43,214 bases of DNA, from NCBI GenBank assembly GCA_001574975.1, contig KQ965829.1, forward strand, positions 131,368 through 174,581, written 5' to 3'. The position numbers and the translations under genes are program-made. Source of the stretch: Gonapodya prolifera JEL478 (taxonomy: Eukaryota; Monoblepharomycota; Monoblepharidomycetes; Monoblepharidales; Gonapodyaceae). The notes below the pieces were generated by a model. That model ran no database searches, had not been told where the DNA came from, and saw only the letters and a list, made by a program, of their open reading frames with translations. Of this stretch, positions 1-11,280 are shown piece by piece (position 1 is the stretch's first letter; every line of letters begins with the position of its first letter).

Positions 1-470
1 TCCGAAGGGTTCGCAGGGGGAACCGCGTACGGGTCAGTGGCGTGTAGTAGGTGAGCGTGCATGAGTGCGAGTTGGTGTTGGAATATGGCCAGGGAGAGCG
101 GAGCAATGGAGGACTGGGGTGACTTTACTGAGAATGATGCAGAAGGATGTGGGGGTGGGGAGAGGTCCGGGGAGGGGACAAGGTGATCTTGATGAAGGGG
201 GAATGCCGTGTATTCGTGCAAATCGTCCGGAGAGGTGTGGTCCAAGATAATGGGGTTCCAGTTTGTCGAGGTGGACCATAGCTGAGGCGAAATCGAGGCG
301 GAATTTCCAAAGAGCTCCGATTCAATAAGATCGCCCAGGTCGTCATATGCGATGGACTGCGCTAATTGTGAGCGAGTCCGTGATGGGTGTTGGGGTGGTG
401 AACGAGGTGAGTCCATGAGCCTCGGTGCCTGCTGTTTCCGAGCACTCGTACTAAACGTTCGCAGCGGCAT
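1..470 (-). CDS. 5' part of an unknown Ser/Pro-rich protein, truncated by the window edge
   Basis: On the minus strand an open frame runs without a stop from the ATG at 470 to base 1, so the gene continues beyond the left edge. A second in-frame ATG lies at 416 and a third, further upstream, at 758; the frame is open from there too. The stretch after the ATG at 416 is the most protein-like: it begins MDSPRSPPQHPSRTRSQLAQ, followed by an acidic segment (AYDDLGDLIESELFG), then S/T/P-rich low-complexity sequence. No catalytic motif or known domain is visible. Acidic plus Ser/Pro-rich composition would fit the disordered N-terminus of a regulatory protein, but that is only a guess. The start is uncertain: 416 is the conservative choice, 470 is used here, and 758 is possible but runs through GA-rich, 5'UTR-like DNA. 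Confidence 0.45.
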   Translation of the reverse strand, partial: MPLRTFSTSARKQQAPRLMDSPRSPPQHPSRTRSQLAQSIAYDDLGDLIESELFGNSASISPQLWSTSTNWNPIILDHTSPDDLHEYTAFPLHQDHLVPSPDLSPPPHPSASFSVKSPQSSIAPLSLAIFQHQLALMHAHLLHATDPYAVPPANPS

Positions 471-1107
471 CGATTGGTTCAGCAGCAGTTGGCGTTGTTG
501 CTGTGTTGTTTTCGTGGGCTTTCGAGTCGACGTGTCCGCCGATCCACCTCGACCGCTTGCGTTGCCGACACTCTCCACTGTCCAAAATTGACTCCACACT
601 CGTCTCTCTGCTGTACTCTTCTCTCTCACAACTCCCTCGTCATCCTGCGATGTCTTCGCTCCACTGCCAGTGCATCCCGCACTCCCAAGTCCCCGCGATG
701 CTCCCACACTCCCCGCTCTCCTCGCCGCACGGACTCCCCCTGCTACTCCTCGCTGCATCGTTGCCGCGTCGGTTCAAACCTTTTCTCTCTATAGTACCCT
801 TGGGCCACAGCTCGCAAGTGAATAGCCTAAAACACCATTCAATAACGGTAAAAAGCATAAGCAATAGATTGCGCCATTCATTTTTCAGCTGGCCACATCG
901 CTACCACCTGCCGCCTAGAGAAGTCTTGCATATTCAAAGATCACTAGACCCCACTGGACCCCTCGGACGACTTGGGGATGTTGCTTGTCTTTGTTGCATC
1001 ATTTGACGTCGGGAATGAAGATCGAGTCCGTTGATTGAGTGTTTTGCTTTCTTCATTGGCAAGTAACATTAACGGGTCGAAAATGGGGCGTTCTAAAATT
1101 GAAACAT
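471..1107. other. Intergenic stretch, no supported gene
   Basis: This lies between the start of the left-edge gene and the 3' end of the next minus-strand gene. The plus strand is CT-rich around 590-790, which would be a GA-rich leader for the left-edge gene. From about 800 to 1107 I see no coding signal. Open frames here have no motif and no splice context. Confidence 0.5.
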
Positions 1108-2581
1108 CTACTTACGCTTCAACGCGTCCGCAAACACTTTAATCATCATCAAGAAGTTATCTTGTGTGGTGCGCACTTCCCTAACCACCGACATGCGGGT
1201 GTTTCCCTCGCCGTTTCGAATATAGGAAAAGTCGAACCATGAGAACATCAAAGACGTTATCGCAAGTCCGATGACAACCCCAGCGGCTTGAAACAGGACA
1301 GAATAAATGTTGAATCAATGCGATTATTTTAGAAGAGACAGGTGCATGAGAAAGCATCCTTTTCATCACGGTCACAAAATTCCAACAAACACCTGAGATC
1401 ACCTCAATTATTGTGGACCGGCGTCCGTCAGCCTTGAACGTCAACCTGAGATGTAACGTGTCGCCAACATGATCCGTGACAGGTCTGAGCGTGCGCGGTC
1501 AAAAAGATATTCTCGGTAATAATGTGCGCACTCACGCTGCACTCGCAAGAACATATTGGTATCCGTACAGATTCAGTACCGACACGCGAAAAATGTTTCC
1601 ATCGAGGCTCCAAGATTTGTCGGGAATATTTCCCGGCAAGGTTCCCGTTCACATACACGTCGACCGTGCTGGCTGAAAATTTCAACAAGGGATAGATCGT
1701 GCGGTCAAACTCAAATATCATTTTCAGCGAAGTCATTCCAGTGGTAGGATTGATCTTCCACGAAGACTGAGCATCGGAATATGCGTGTGATCAAACTGTT
1801 TGAACATATTTGTCCCGCCATGAGAACTTACTGTGTTCTGGGCTGTGAAGTTGCCGTTGAACCCTGACATCGCAAGCAACTCTGACGTATTCGACAGCAG
1901 GTAAAACAACGAGTTTTCGGTGGACAACTTCTTCACACCATTCAAGTAAGTGCTGATTTGTTCGATTGTTGCTGACATTGTTCCGGTTCCCACAGCGTTG
2001 TTGTTGCCTCTTGTATGCCCAAACAAGGTCGCTGGATGTCAGCCATTGAAACTATTTCAGGATCTGCGAGAATAACTTTACCATGCGGAATCGGCGCGTT
2101 TAGAAGTGGAGTGGCAAGAACTGCGGGGTATGTGAAGTTCACCGTCACTTGAAGCACGTTGAGTGTCATTGGATCCATTCCCGCAAGAAAAATGCTACCC
2201 TTTGTCGACGACGCGCCGAAGTGAAGCCTCGAACAAGTAAGATTCGACGTCCAGAGGGTGAAAACACGCTTGTAGCCCCCGGACAGAATGCTACCGCCAC
2301 CGGGACCGTAGTAGAATAAGTTTTGGGGATTGATCTGCGAGGTTACAACCGAGGTAGACAGCAGCTTCACCCATGATTGCGCTGAGATGTAAGTAGTCCA
2401 GAGTGACTTCGTGCAAGTTATGATGTGTTTGCGAGGCTGGGGTGCGATCGTCAGGCGAAGGCCGCCATGTGCAAATGCAGCGAGAGAAGTGGTAAGACTT
2501 TCATCGCTGTGATTGCTGTTGATGGAGCGTCTTGACGGGAACGTTCGGAACCGTGGTCAATGTTTCAGGGGGCGGTGTCAT
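1108..2581 (-). CDS. Unknown type I membrane protein, at least seven exons
   Basis: I do not recognise the family. Six downstream introns close in phase: 2081-2032, 1831-1767, 1656-1608 (49 nt, GTATGT donor), 1535-1485, 1392-1287, with the last exon 1286-1108 ending in TAG. The lumenal part contains segments such as NLFYYGPGGGSILSGGY, NVLQVTVNFTYPAVLATPLL, ISTYLNGVKKLSTENSLFYL and SLKMIFEFDRTIYPLLKF, with several N-glycosylation sequons. Close to the C-terminus is a clear hydrophobic helix, AAGVVIGLAITSLMFSWF, followed by a short basic tail ending in KRK. This gives a large exported domain, one membrane span and a roughly 40-residue cytoplasmic tail. The N-terminal exon is unresolved: the frame upstream of about 2390 stays open to about 2556 but has no ATG. 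A candidate ATG at 2581 is in another frame and would need an intron; a MKVLPLLSLHLH stretch nearby is another possibility. Confidence 0.6.
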
Positions 2582-2624
2582 CGTCGGCTGAATCGGTGAC
2601 CTCGTTCACAACACCACTCTTCGA

Positions 2625-3617
2625 ATGTCAGACGAATCGTTCTCTCACCGTGCTTCTGCCGCTCTTCTCGGCGCATTCGTTGGCGACTCCATGGGTTCTC
2701 TGCTGGAGTTCACGCCCTCCGCATCACCCGCAAAAGTCGAGCTCGCTCTTACCATGCCGGGCGGAGGGCCCCATCAGGTCGCGCCAGGACAGATAACAGA
2801 TGATGGCGAGCTGACCCTGGCTCTGTGCCACGCACTCAGGCGGAAGGATCCCCGTGCCGGGTTTCCAGCTGAAGCTGCGATGGAGCAGTATCGGGACTGG
2901 TTCAAGTCATTTCCGTTTGATATCGGAGGTACATGCAGAGCGGCGTTCGGACAGGATCCCCCTGCGCTGAACTACGACAGCATCGCAAACGGTGCTTTGA
3001 TGCGGAGTTCACCCTTGGCGATATGGGCGCACCCTTCAAAGACGGGGAAAGATATGGACTGGACGTTCGATATGGCAGCAGCGGACGCAGCACTGTCGCA
3101 CCCGCACCCGACTGCGCAGAACGCGAACGGGGCGTACATTGTGGCGATGGCTCACTCGCTGAGCCACCCGGACGACTCGGTGGGGGCGTGGACAGCTGCC
3201 AAGAATACCCTGAAGAGTCGAGGAAAGGGGGACACGACGGATGCGGCCCAGTGGCTGGAAGACGCAAGGACTGGAAACCTCGGGTTCGAGACGTGCCGAC
3301 AGAACATGGGGTTTGCACGGTACGCCTTCGTTCTGGCCTTTTACCACCTCTTGCTCGGGTCGTCCTTCGAGGACGCGATGAAGGACGTTCTTCGCCGCGG
3401 AGGCGATACGGACACGAACGCGTGTATTGTCGGCGCGCTCGTCGCCGCGGCGGGGCGAGAAATACCGCCCGAGATGGTCGCGAAAGTACGGGGGTATACA
3501 ACAAGCGGACGGACTGCGAGGGCGGACAAGTGGGCAGCCAAGGCCGTGCGGGACGTGACAGATGACCCGGAAGGGTATTTTGAAGGGAGAGGTGGTGTGC
3601 GGGTTGGATCGTATTGA
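2625..3617 (+). CDS. ADP-ribosylglycohydrolase family protein
   Basis: Uninterrupted 330-residue protein, intronless unlike most neighbours. It shows the hallmarks of the ADP-ribosylglycohydrolase (ARH/DraG) fold: GAFVGDSMGS near residue 16, ITDDGELTLAL near residue 57 (the Thr-Asp-Asp Mg2+ ligands), NGALMRSSPLA near residue 122, and RRGGDTDTNACIVGALVAAA near residue 250 (the second metal-binding Asp-x-Asp cluster). Known members use two Mg2+ ions to remove ADP-ribose from proteins, nucleic acids or small metabolites. The exact substrate cannot be read from sequence. No signal peptide is seen, so it is probably cytosolic or nuclear. The ATG at 2625 is preferred because the fold begins immediately after it. 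It is divergent from the upstream membrane-protein gene and the two putative starts are very close. Confidence 0.93.
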   Translation: MSDESFSHRASAALLGAFVGDSMGSLLEFTPSASPAKVELALTMPGGGPHQVAPGQITDDGELTLALCHALRRKDPRAGFPAEAAMEQYRDWFKSFPFDIGGTCRAAFGQDPPALNYDSIANGALMRSSPLAIWAHPSKTGKDMDWTFDMAAADAALSHPHPTAQNANGAYIVAMAHSLSHPDDSVGAWTAAKNTLKSRGKGDTTDAAQWLEDARTGNLGFETCRQNMGFARYAFVLAFYHLLLGSSFEDAMKDVLRRGGDTDTNACIVGALVAAAGREIPPEMVAKVRGYTTSGRTARADKWAAKAVRDVTDDPEGYFEGRGGVRVGSY

Positions 3618-3743
3618 ACGTCGAGCATCTTCGGTTCTATTTTGTAGCGCTTCAAACTCGTGTATTGTAAATGCAAATGCCCATAAGTCAGTGGTCCAAC
3701 AGAAGTCCGACAACATTTTGGTCTCCACCACCCACATTCCATT

Positions 3744-5368
3744 ATGGGTCTCACCTCATTCCTCGAAAACCCCCGCCGCCGAAAACTCTACCTCCGCATC
3801 GCCCTCCTCCTCACCATTCTCGGCGGTATTACCTACGCCGGGCTGTACGGACTCCCCATCGATGGCTGGCACGGCGCGACGGATGGAGCCGACCGCCAGT
3901 TCGAGGGCAACAGGGGGAGGGCGAAACTGACAGAGCAGGTGGGCAATTTGGAGGACGCGCTGAGACGGCAGGCTCTGGACGAGGCAAGAGAGGGTGGTGG
4001 GGAGGGGAGGAAAGCCATTGCAGTCCCCGACGTCGATTTGAAGCAGGACGACCCTCCACCAGCGCCACCGCCTGCTGTGAGCAATCAGCAGGGGCAGGGG
4101 CAGAAATCCCCTGGTCAGCCAGTGGGTATCCCACCCAGCAAGGTTGAGGTTAAACCGGACCCATCTCTCCCTTCACCCAACGTCGAAGAGCTCGCCTGCT
4201 CACTCGATCCGACCACGCGAGACCTCAAGAAGTACCCCATCACGCTCTGTGACGAGCCCTACCTCCGCCACGACAAGGACCAGCCCAAGGGCACCAACTG
4301 CTCCGTTCCTTACGAGTGGACCTCGCGGTGCGAGGAAGCGGATTTGAGGATCTTTGAGGTGCTTCATGGTGGGATTCAGGCAGTCGTGCCCATGGCGGAA
4401 CGCAAATGCGCGCACCAGAAGTACGGTTACCTCTCAATGGAAAGTGCCGCCTATTATGGGCAGGTCATGAACGCCAAGGACTATGTAGACGTTGTCTCGA
4501 CGTATCGCCTGGACTCGGATGTGCCCATGACGTATTGGGGCGGGTTCATGGACATCCAGCGGTTTTCGCCCGTACCGCTCCATAAACGACGCACGGACGC
4601 CATCGCGGCGACGTTTGTGTCGAATTGTGGCGCGTTGAATGATAGGAATAAGTGGATGGAGGGCGTGTCGCAGGTGGTCCCCACGCATCATTATGGAACG
4701 TGTTTCCATAACCAGGCGATTCCGGAGAGGATCAAGAGTAAGACCAAGGACCATCCGTGGGACTTGAAGTATGCTGTGTTGGAGTGAGTTTTGGATTGGG
4801 GCGTGCCGTCTGGCGTTCTTCCATCGATGTCTGACTTCGAACGTCTCTCAACACGTTTACCAGAGAGTACCTGTTCAACCTCTGCTTCGAGAACTCGGAC
4901 TCCCCTTACTACGTCACCGAGAAACTCTACCAAGCGTATGTGGCCGGAGTCGTACCCGTATACCTGGGCCCCTCCAACTGGCAACTCCACGTCCCCAACC
5001 TGACCTCCCTCATCATGGCGTCCGACTTCGACTCCCCCGAACAGCTCGGGCACTACCTCAAGTACCTCTCAGAGAACCGCAAGGAGTACGAGCGGTACCT
5101 CGAGTGGAAGAAGTACCCCATGGTGCGTCCCGCGTGGAAGGAGATTGAGCGGATCGCGGCCAAGGATGTCCATTGTAGGTTTGCGATGCATGTGGCCGGG
5201 AAGCCGTACAAGTGGAGGAATAAGGACTTTGGGGCGCCCGAGACGATGGATGGGGATGTGGCGATTAGTGTCGTGGAGTGGAAGAAGAAGTGGACGGAGG
5301 AGAGGGAGAGGCTGGATAAGGAGGCGTTGAAAAAGGGTGGCAAGGACGCGACGGGGGATGAGCGATAG
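3744..5368 (+). CDS. Alpha-1,3-fucosyltransferase-like glycosyltransferase (GT10)
   Basis: Two exons, 3744-4783 and 4864-5368, joined in phase by a GTGAGT...CAG intron; 514 residues. It is a type II Golgi protein: a short basic cytoplasmic tail (residues 1-16), a membrane anchor LRIALLLTILGGITYAGLYG (about 17-36), a Pro/Gln-rich stem to about 140, then the catalytic region. Exon 2 opens with the GT10 donor-binding signature: FNLCFENSDSPYYVTEKLYQ followed by AYVAGVVPVYLGPSNW, matching the FENS...Y.TEK...G.VPVYLG pattern. GT10 enzymes move fucose from GDP-fucose to GlcNAc on N-glycans or related acceptors. DVVSTYRLDSDVPMTYW in exon 1 resembles the usual MTYRxDSD segment. The C-terminal about 60 residues are charged and possibly helical. 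The family is common in animals, plants and some protists but patchy in fungi. Confidence 0.93.
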
Positions 5369-5563
5369 CCAAATACACGCGTATTATTTATACTAGTGAC
5401 ATCTCGTTCTATAAGCTTGTGGTCAAACAATACTTTGGGACTGTGTGAAGGTTGCCGAACTTGCGTTTCTGGGAAGCTAATTTGGTTCCGTGAGGGCTGT
5501 CTCGGACGAGTGCCTTTGGTCAGAGAGCAAGCGCCGTTTCCACGGGGGAAAGGGACTTGCATT

Positions 5564-6079
5564 TTACCCTGACGCACGCTGGAATTCCTCCACCGTTGTA
5601 ATTCTTATCGTTCGTTTTATCCGTCGACGATAATTCGACTTGCACTCCGGGTGAATCCATTCAACCACAAAGGCCTGATGCCACGCGTGCGACTCGGTGA
5701 GAGTGTCGGCCAATGCAGCCGCCGCCCACGCCCTAAAACAAATCAAATGCAATAATGGGAGAGAATCCACTGGGAAACTCTTCAAAGTGACTATGGAGCT
5801 GCTGCTAGGAATATTGTCTGTTCCCATTCGGCGATACGTCGCTGCTCATCGGCGATTCATTTCCTCTGCCTGACGCCGAGAGGCACCGGCACTGATTATC
5901 TCATCCCACCGAATTGAGATTTGTCAGCAAACACGAGATATCAAATTCGCCAGAAATTTGCTCTGTGTCTGCGTGTGCGTTTTCTATTGATTTGAATTAC
6001 TCGCTGTGCATGTCCGCCCTCCAGTACCAAGTGTCAAATGTCTCCCACACTGTTATGGATCCGGCTGCCTTACCACATG
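5564..6079 (-). CDS. Possible small two-exon gene of unknown function
   Basis: A tentative model on the minus strand. An exon starting MVACGKAAGSITVWETFDTW near 6079 reaches a GTAATT donor about 85 nt later, in phase 2. A TTTTAG acceptor at about 5736 opens a second exon in matching phase, AWAAAALADTLTESHAWHQA and on to FQRASG, ending at 5564. The product would be roughly 85 residues, with no recognisable domain. The CTTCGCAG acceptor-like sequence just before the first ATG suggests that a further upstream exon may exist. Between the two exons lies a segment that reads well in a shifted frame (DEQRRIAEWEQTIFLAAAP, then stop), which could be a decayed exon. I cannot exclude that the whole locus is degenerate or spurious. 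Confidence 0.3.
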
Positions 6080-6396
6080 CGACCATCACTGCGAAGTAAA
6101 AATACAATAATTTGCAGTTGTCTTCCCGCGCAGAACCTATTTCTCCATTGGTGGAATAGTTACCGGCAGATCTCGGCTACGCCACTCGGCTAATGGAGGA
6201 GGCAAGGGCCGAGCGAAGGAAAACAGAAGCTAAACGTGTCCCGCAGCTGCAGTCACACAGACAAACCATCACTGGTCTATAAGACACCCAGTGCATTGCA
6301 GCAGCGTACCCTCACCCTAGGACTGGACTCTCTGCACTCCACCCACCTCAAACCCTCACGCCCCGCCTCTGCCCGGGCCGCGACATCTTTTGAGAC
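6080..6396. other. Upstream region of the Zn2Cys6 regulator
   Basis: No gene is supported here. The strip lies between the doubtful minus-strand gene and the ATG at 6397 and probably holds the regulator's promoter and leader. I saw no defined operator. Confidence 0.4.
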
Positions 6397-9300
6397 ATGG
6401 ACGTTGGCGACGGCGACGAGTGGAAGAAGAAGACGAAGAAGGACAAGAAGAGCAAGAAGGGCGAGGACGGCGATGCCCCTAGGAAGAAGCGGGTTCGCAT
6501 TGCGAAGGGTGAGGAGTCTACCTACTCGACGATGTGTTTGCTCAACGGGCGTAATCACCGATCGTTGCTTCAAGCCTGTGACCTTTGTGTGGTTAAGAAG
6601 CTCAAGTGTGATGGCAGCGAGCCCTGCTTCAGATGTAAAACGGTGAGTGGGTCACGCTAGGACATGTGATCTTCGTGAGCAATCATCACGCCTCCACGAG
6701 GACGGAGGATTGAGCGATACTTCAATTTGAGCCCGGTGGTTGTCTCTGCTAGTTGACTCCATTGGCGTTGGATGGATTGACGGGATGATCCTCATTCGTC
6801 CACCTCGCGCCAACATCTGTTCTTCCTCATTGACACCACCCCGCCCTCACTCTTATACCTCTCACCACCCTCCAGACATCCCAAAACTGCACCTACCTCC
6901 GCCAACACAAAGTCCCCGTCCGCCGCAAGAAGCACTACTACGACGACGGCGACCTCCCGCTCGGGTTCACTCCCCGCCCGCAACCCATCGTGCCCAACGG
7001 CCGATCCAATGCCGCCATGGACCCGTACCCGGACCAGCTCGGTCTGAACGTACAGGGGCAGGGAAAGCCGCCGGGACAAGGACAACCCAAGAAGCAGAAG
7101 CGACCCCCCGCCGCTGGCTCGCGCAGACCGTGGGAGGAGGAGAGCGCCGAGGAGGAGTCCTCGTCAGACGACGAATCGGCGGAGGAGTATTCGGAGGATG
7201 AAGAGTCGGGCGAGGACAACGACGAATCCACTGAAGTCAATGGCGGGGCGCCACTCAAACGCAAACGCACCAACTCGGCACCACTCCCTCCACTCATGAG
7301 CGCTGGGATCAACGGCCCACTCAACGGCTCGGACGCGCTGCAACTCGCGCCTCGGTCACGACATTCCAGTATCGTGTACGGTAACCACCAAGCACCGCCC
7401 GCCATGGGGATGGGGATGGGGATGCCGCGACCGAAACCCTCGGGGACGGTTAGCATTTCCGAGATTCTGCCAGAGCAGGGAGACGAATTTCCGGGCGCGA
7501 ATGGGTTTATGGGCCTGGCGCCAAGGCCCGGTCCCCGGCGATGGTCTTCGTAAGTTGGTTGCAAATGGTACCGTGGTGTTTTCACCCGTTTCACACGAAA
7601 TCGGTCCCGAAATTCTCCCCTCGTCTCGTTAGTCTCTCGACGACACAACTGAATGCGATCCAAATGAGCGTACCCGATGACATTCCCCTGTTCGCGGATC
7701 TGCCTCCCTTACCGACTCAGGAGATTCAGAACCTTCTTGTTGGTCTCTAGTGAGTGGCCACTGCTCAAAAAGATGTGATATTCTTTTCTCATACGGTTTC
7801 TGTTGTGTAGTTTCGAAAAAGTGTGGACGTGGCTTCCCTGTATTGACAAAACGAGGTTTCTCCGAGATTTCGCTTCGTATCCTCCTATCTTAACGTACTC
7901 CATCTACGGTATGCGGACATCACACAAATGAAACTCCCGTTCACCTGACGATCCCAACCCCCCTCCCTAAGCCTGTGCCGCCCGATACTGCGACGACCCC
8001 AGCATCGACAGCCGCCAGCACCCCACCTCCACGCCCAACCTCATGCTCATCCGCTGCGCCCGCCTCCTCCCGACAGTCTTTGACGTCCGCCGCCCTACCG
8101 TGCACCACGTCCAGGCGATTCTCAACATGTGCGTCCAGTCAAACACGAGACCCGAGTTCGAGCAGGGGAGAATGTGGGTCGGGATGGCCATGGTGGTTGC
8201 GAGGATTGTGGGATTGTGTACGGAGGGCGGGGTCGATGGAGCAGGAGGAACGGCGGCGGAGTCGTGGAATAGGGGGATTTCGACGATTACGGAGGGTGAG
8301 GATAAGGAGAGGAAGATGGATGAGATGAGGAGGACGTGGTATTGCTGCCTTGCTTACGATAGGTGGGTCTTCGTGCAGATGTCAACCTCACTTGATTAAA
8401 TGGCATTGACGCTTCTTTGAAAAAGGTTCGCCGGAATGTCCGAGCCGCGAACGTGGTCCGCCGCTCTTGACGAAGGACGTGACGTTCGAATACCCCCTCC
8501 CTGGTCTGTCCACGACGGTCCTCCGAGCCAAATCGAGCTCATAGGAGGTCAACCCAAAGCGGACGCGCTCATGTCCCTGTACTCCCTGTATGCCCGCGTC
8601 GTCGAGTTCCGCCAGCACTGTAGCCGCAAGGGTGTCGATCCGTGCGATTTGGCCACCCAGAGCGGAAAGAGGATGTATTCCAAGCTGAGGTATCTGGATG
8701 GGATCGTTGTGGGGTGGTATAGGAGCTTGCCCGACAGTGTTAGGAGTTTGAACATCAAGGACGGAGAGCAGGGCAGGAAAATGTTCCTTGAGAGTGCATA
8801 TATGCTGATGATTTTCTACGCGATGCGAGGTGGGTGAAAATTGGGTGTTACCCCGATTCCAATAGTTCATTGATCATTCGACGACTTCCTTAGTGATTCT
8901 GAACGGACCCACCACAGTACTCTCCACTGAAGAACTCGTGGCTTCTTCACCGGCAACCCTGCACGCATGGATGTCGACCCCGTGCTTCCTCATTTCCACG
9001 ACATCGGCAGGCAACATTTCGCGTGTTCTCGAGTCGGTCCTCGACCTCGAAGGCGAGCGCGGAATGGATTTCGCCAGTCCCCTGCTGTGGGTGTGTATCT
9101 GGAAATCCGCCATTATTCGGGCAGTCTCTGTCAGAGCTGTCAGGGTGTACTCTGGGGTTTCTGTGAACGGGCGAACAACCTCCGGCCCTGCCGCTGCACC
9201 GGGTATTGATCCAGCCGCTGTTGTGGCACGAGAGACTCGCGAGCTCGCTGCGTTCCGTCGTGCAGTGTATGCGATCAGAAAGTGGTGGATTCCAGCATCC

Positions 9301-9939
9301 GAGGCGAGGTCCAAACGGTCGCTCTTCGAGCACGTCTTCCACGAAATTGGATTCCCTATCGGATGGAAGCCAGACCCGTCGGAGGTGGTCGAGGATGAAG
9401 GTGAGGAGCGGGTCGCTAAAATGGCGGCAGTCGTCATTGTACGAGAGGAGGTGCCGTCCCACGCGGGATCCGCCGAACCCAACAACGTTTCATCTCACGG
9501 ATCTCCAGAAGGGATGGAGGGTGTGCTGCGACCGTACCCTGTACATCCTCTTGGATGGCCGGACCATATGATTTCTGGTAACACGAATGGATCGGTGCAA
9601 GGAGAGTCCACCGACATGTCGGACATGGACGATCTCGACGTTCAACGACACGCTCAAGACGCGCACCACTATGAGCTTGCCACCACGCCAGCTGGGGTTG
9701 GTGCTCCGACACCTCCCCCGATGGGATTGACCGAATGGGATTTACAGTTCTCAGTCGGTGGCGACACGAACACCGGCGGTCATCCAGGTGATGATTCGCA
9801 CGACATCTTATCCGGAGGGCAGTCGACTTGGAGACCTGGAGTGAGTGGCGGGCTGTATGGATATCTCGGTTCTGCCTCCTCCCCAGGCGCCTTTTGGGGC
9901 AACGCAGCTCCGTCGCCAGCTGGCGAGACAATCAACTGA
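6397..9939 (+). CDS. Zn2Cys6 fungal transcription factor with fungal-specific regulatory domain
   Basis: Eight exons that all close in phase: 6397-6508, 6575-6642, 6876-7549, 7633-7749, 7811-7908, 7972-8362, 8426-8829 and 8894-9939, giving 969 residues. A Lys-rich N-terminus leads into the binuclear zinc cluster with cysteines at residues 39, 42, 49, 55, 58 and 65 (CDLCVVKKLKC, then CFRC, then NC). The sixth cysteine lies in exon 3, across an intron. The cluster is followed by a basic linker (VPVRRKKHYYDDGD), an acidic Ser/Glu/Asp-rich tract and low-complexity sequence. From exon 4 onward comes the fungal-specific transcription factor domain, with YFEKVWTWLPCIDKTRFLRD, LMLIRCARLLPTVF and WVGMAMVVARIVGLC. 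Proteins of this class bind DNA as dimers and regulate metabolic genes. The target pathway cannot be read from sequence. The first intron (66 nt) has no in-frame stop. Confidence 0.93.
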
Positions 9940-10275
9940 ACAATCTGGCAATGAAGGTTTTGCATTGTGTGGAAGTATTGTGGGCTGTAAATAGCAGTAG
10001 AATGACTTCTCTGTTCTGGGTGCATTTTGGAGTCACGGGCATTGCAAATAAAGTACACTGTTATATGATGTTCTGAGGCTTGTAGCTTTTCTTCATTTTT
10101 GTCCGACAAGGGATCGGCGTTTTGGACCGAAGTGTGAGTCATGAGTGGCGGAGGAGGCGTTGCCGTGACTCTTTCGCCCTGAATATCCCGACTCTTTTCA
10201 AAACCAAGACGAATCCGAAGCTTCAGTAATTCAAAATCTTTCCTCCCTTCATCAGTCCATTGGACCCCAAACGCA
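9940..10275. other. Intergenic: regulator 3' end and globin promoter
   Basis: 336 bp between the stop of the zinc-cluster gene and the globin ATG. An AATAAA-like motif (CAAATAAAGT, about 10045) could serve as a polyadenylation signal for the upstream gene. No other feature is seen. Confidence 0.4.
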
Positions 10276-11112
10276 ATGCTGTCCACGGAACAAGCTCGGC
10301 TTCTCAAGAAGAACTGGAAGGATATCGGTGCGGTACGTCGCGACCCTGACCTCTTTGAAAACGGATACTACAATCGAGCTTTATGTCTGCAATCGTCGGC
10401 GTACAGTCTTCTGTCGCGAATCCCATGATGTTCGTTGTAGCTCAGTTCTACAGGCGACTTCTTCGGAAGAAGGGGTACAAACGCATCTTTGAGGGAATTG
10501 ATATCGAGACGCAGTACTTCAAGATGCAGGGGGCTCTGACAGCCTGTGTAGGTGCGTTATCGTCGAAGTGATATGCGATATTATGAGTACTCGAAAGTGT
10601 AATTCTAAACACATTTCCCCCGACCACTCTGCACGTTGTTCTGTCCGATAGAGTTTGCCGAAAACCTTGACAAGTTTGCCGACACAATTCGACGGATCGG
10701 TGCAAGGTCAGTTCTCCGCCATGTCTTGCTCCAAACTGACGACGAAAACTTACAGACATAATATCACGTCGAATTTCACAGGCACGCACGATACAACATG
10801 ACACCCAACATGATGAACGATGTAGTGGATTCATTAGGTAAGTCGCAGGTCTTTGCTATATCTTTTCTACATCTCACTTACATTCTTTCTTGGACAGTAC
10901 CTTCTCTGAAGGAATTCTCCCTCGACCATGGTATCACATGGAACGAGGAGATTGAAGAGGCGTACGATGAGTGGCTCGAGCAGGTTACGGGATATTTCAT
11001 GGAAGGGATAATGAACGCACCACCACCTCCACCCGTCGCGGCCGGCGCGGGTCCAAAGGGAGTTGAAGTGAATGGATCGGTGCAACCGAAGGTCGTCTCC
11101 ACGGCTCACTGA
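10276..11112 (+). CDS. Single-domain globin
   Basis: Five exons, all in phase: 10276-10332, 10407-10551, 10652-10706, 10782-10837 and 10898-11112; 175 residues. The helical pattern matches the globin fold. Helix A is LSTEQARLLKKNWKDIG. Helix B/C contains FVVAQFYRRLLRKKG, with F47 in KRIFEGID as the likely CD1 Phe. The E helix is QYFKMQGALTACV. The F helix carries the proximal histidine, H87, in IGARHARYNM. Helices G and H are VPSLKEFSLDHG and WNEEIEEAYDEWLEQVTGYF. A short Pro/Ala-rich tail follows. There is no FAD/NAD reductase domain, so it is not a flavohaemoglobin. Likely roles for such fungal globins are oxygen or NO binding, or sensing; the sequence does not decide. I did not assign the distal E7 residue with certainty. 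Confidence 0.9.
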
Positions 11113-11280
11113 GTCTAGAACCTTTGCATTCACGAGAGGACCTTGGGGAATTTGCGGATATTTGATAATACATTTACACTGCGTCTCGTCTAGAGATATG
11201 TATGATACACTAAATATTGAGTCATCGAAATTGATCAATTCGTTAGTCCTGTCCAAGACATTTCATGTCATTTTGTCAAA

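Noticed and set aside
503-1006. Plus-strand frame of 167 codons
   Set aside because: No motif, composition of CT-rich promoter DNA, and overlaps the upstream part of a better minus-strand frame.
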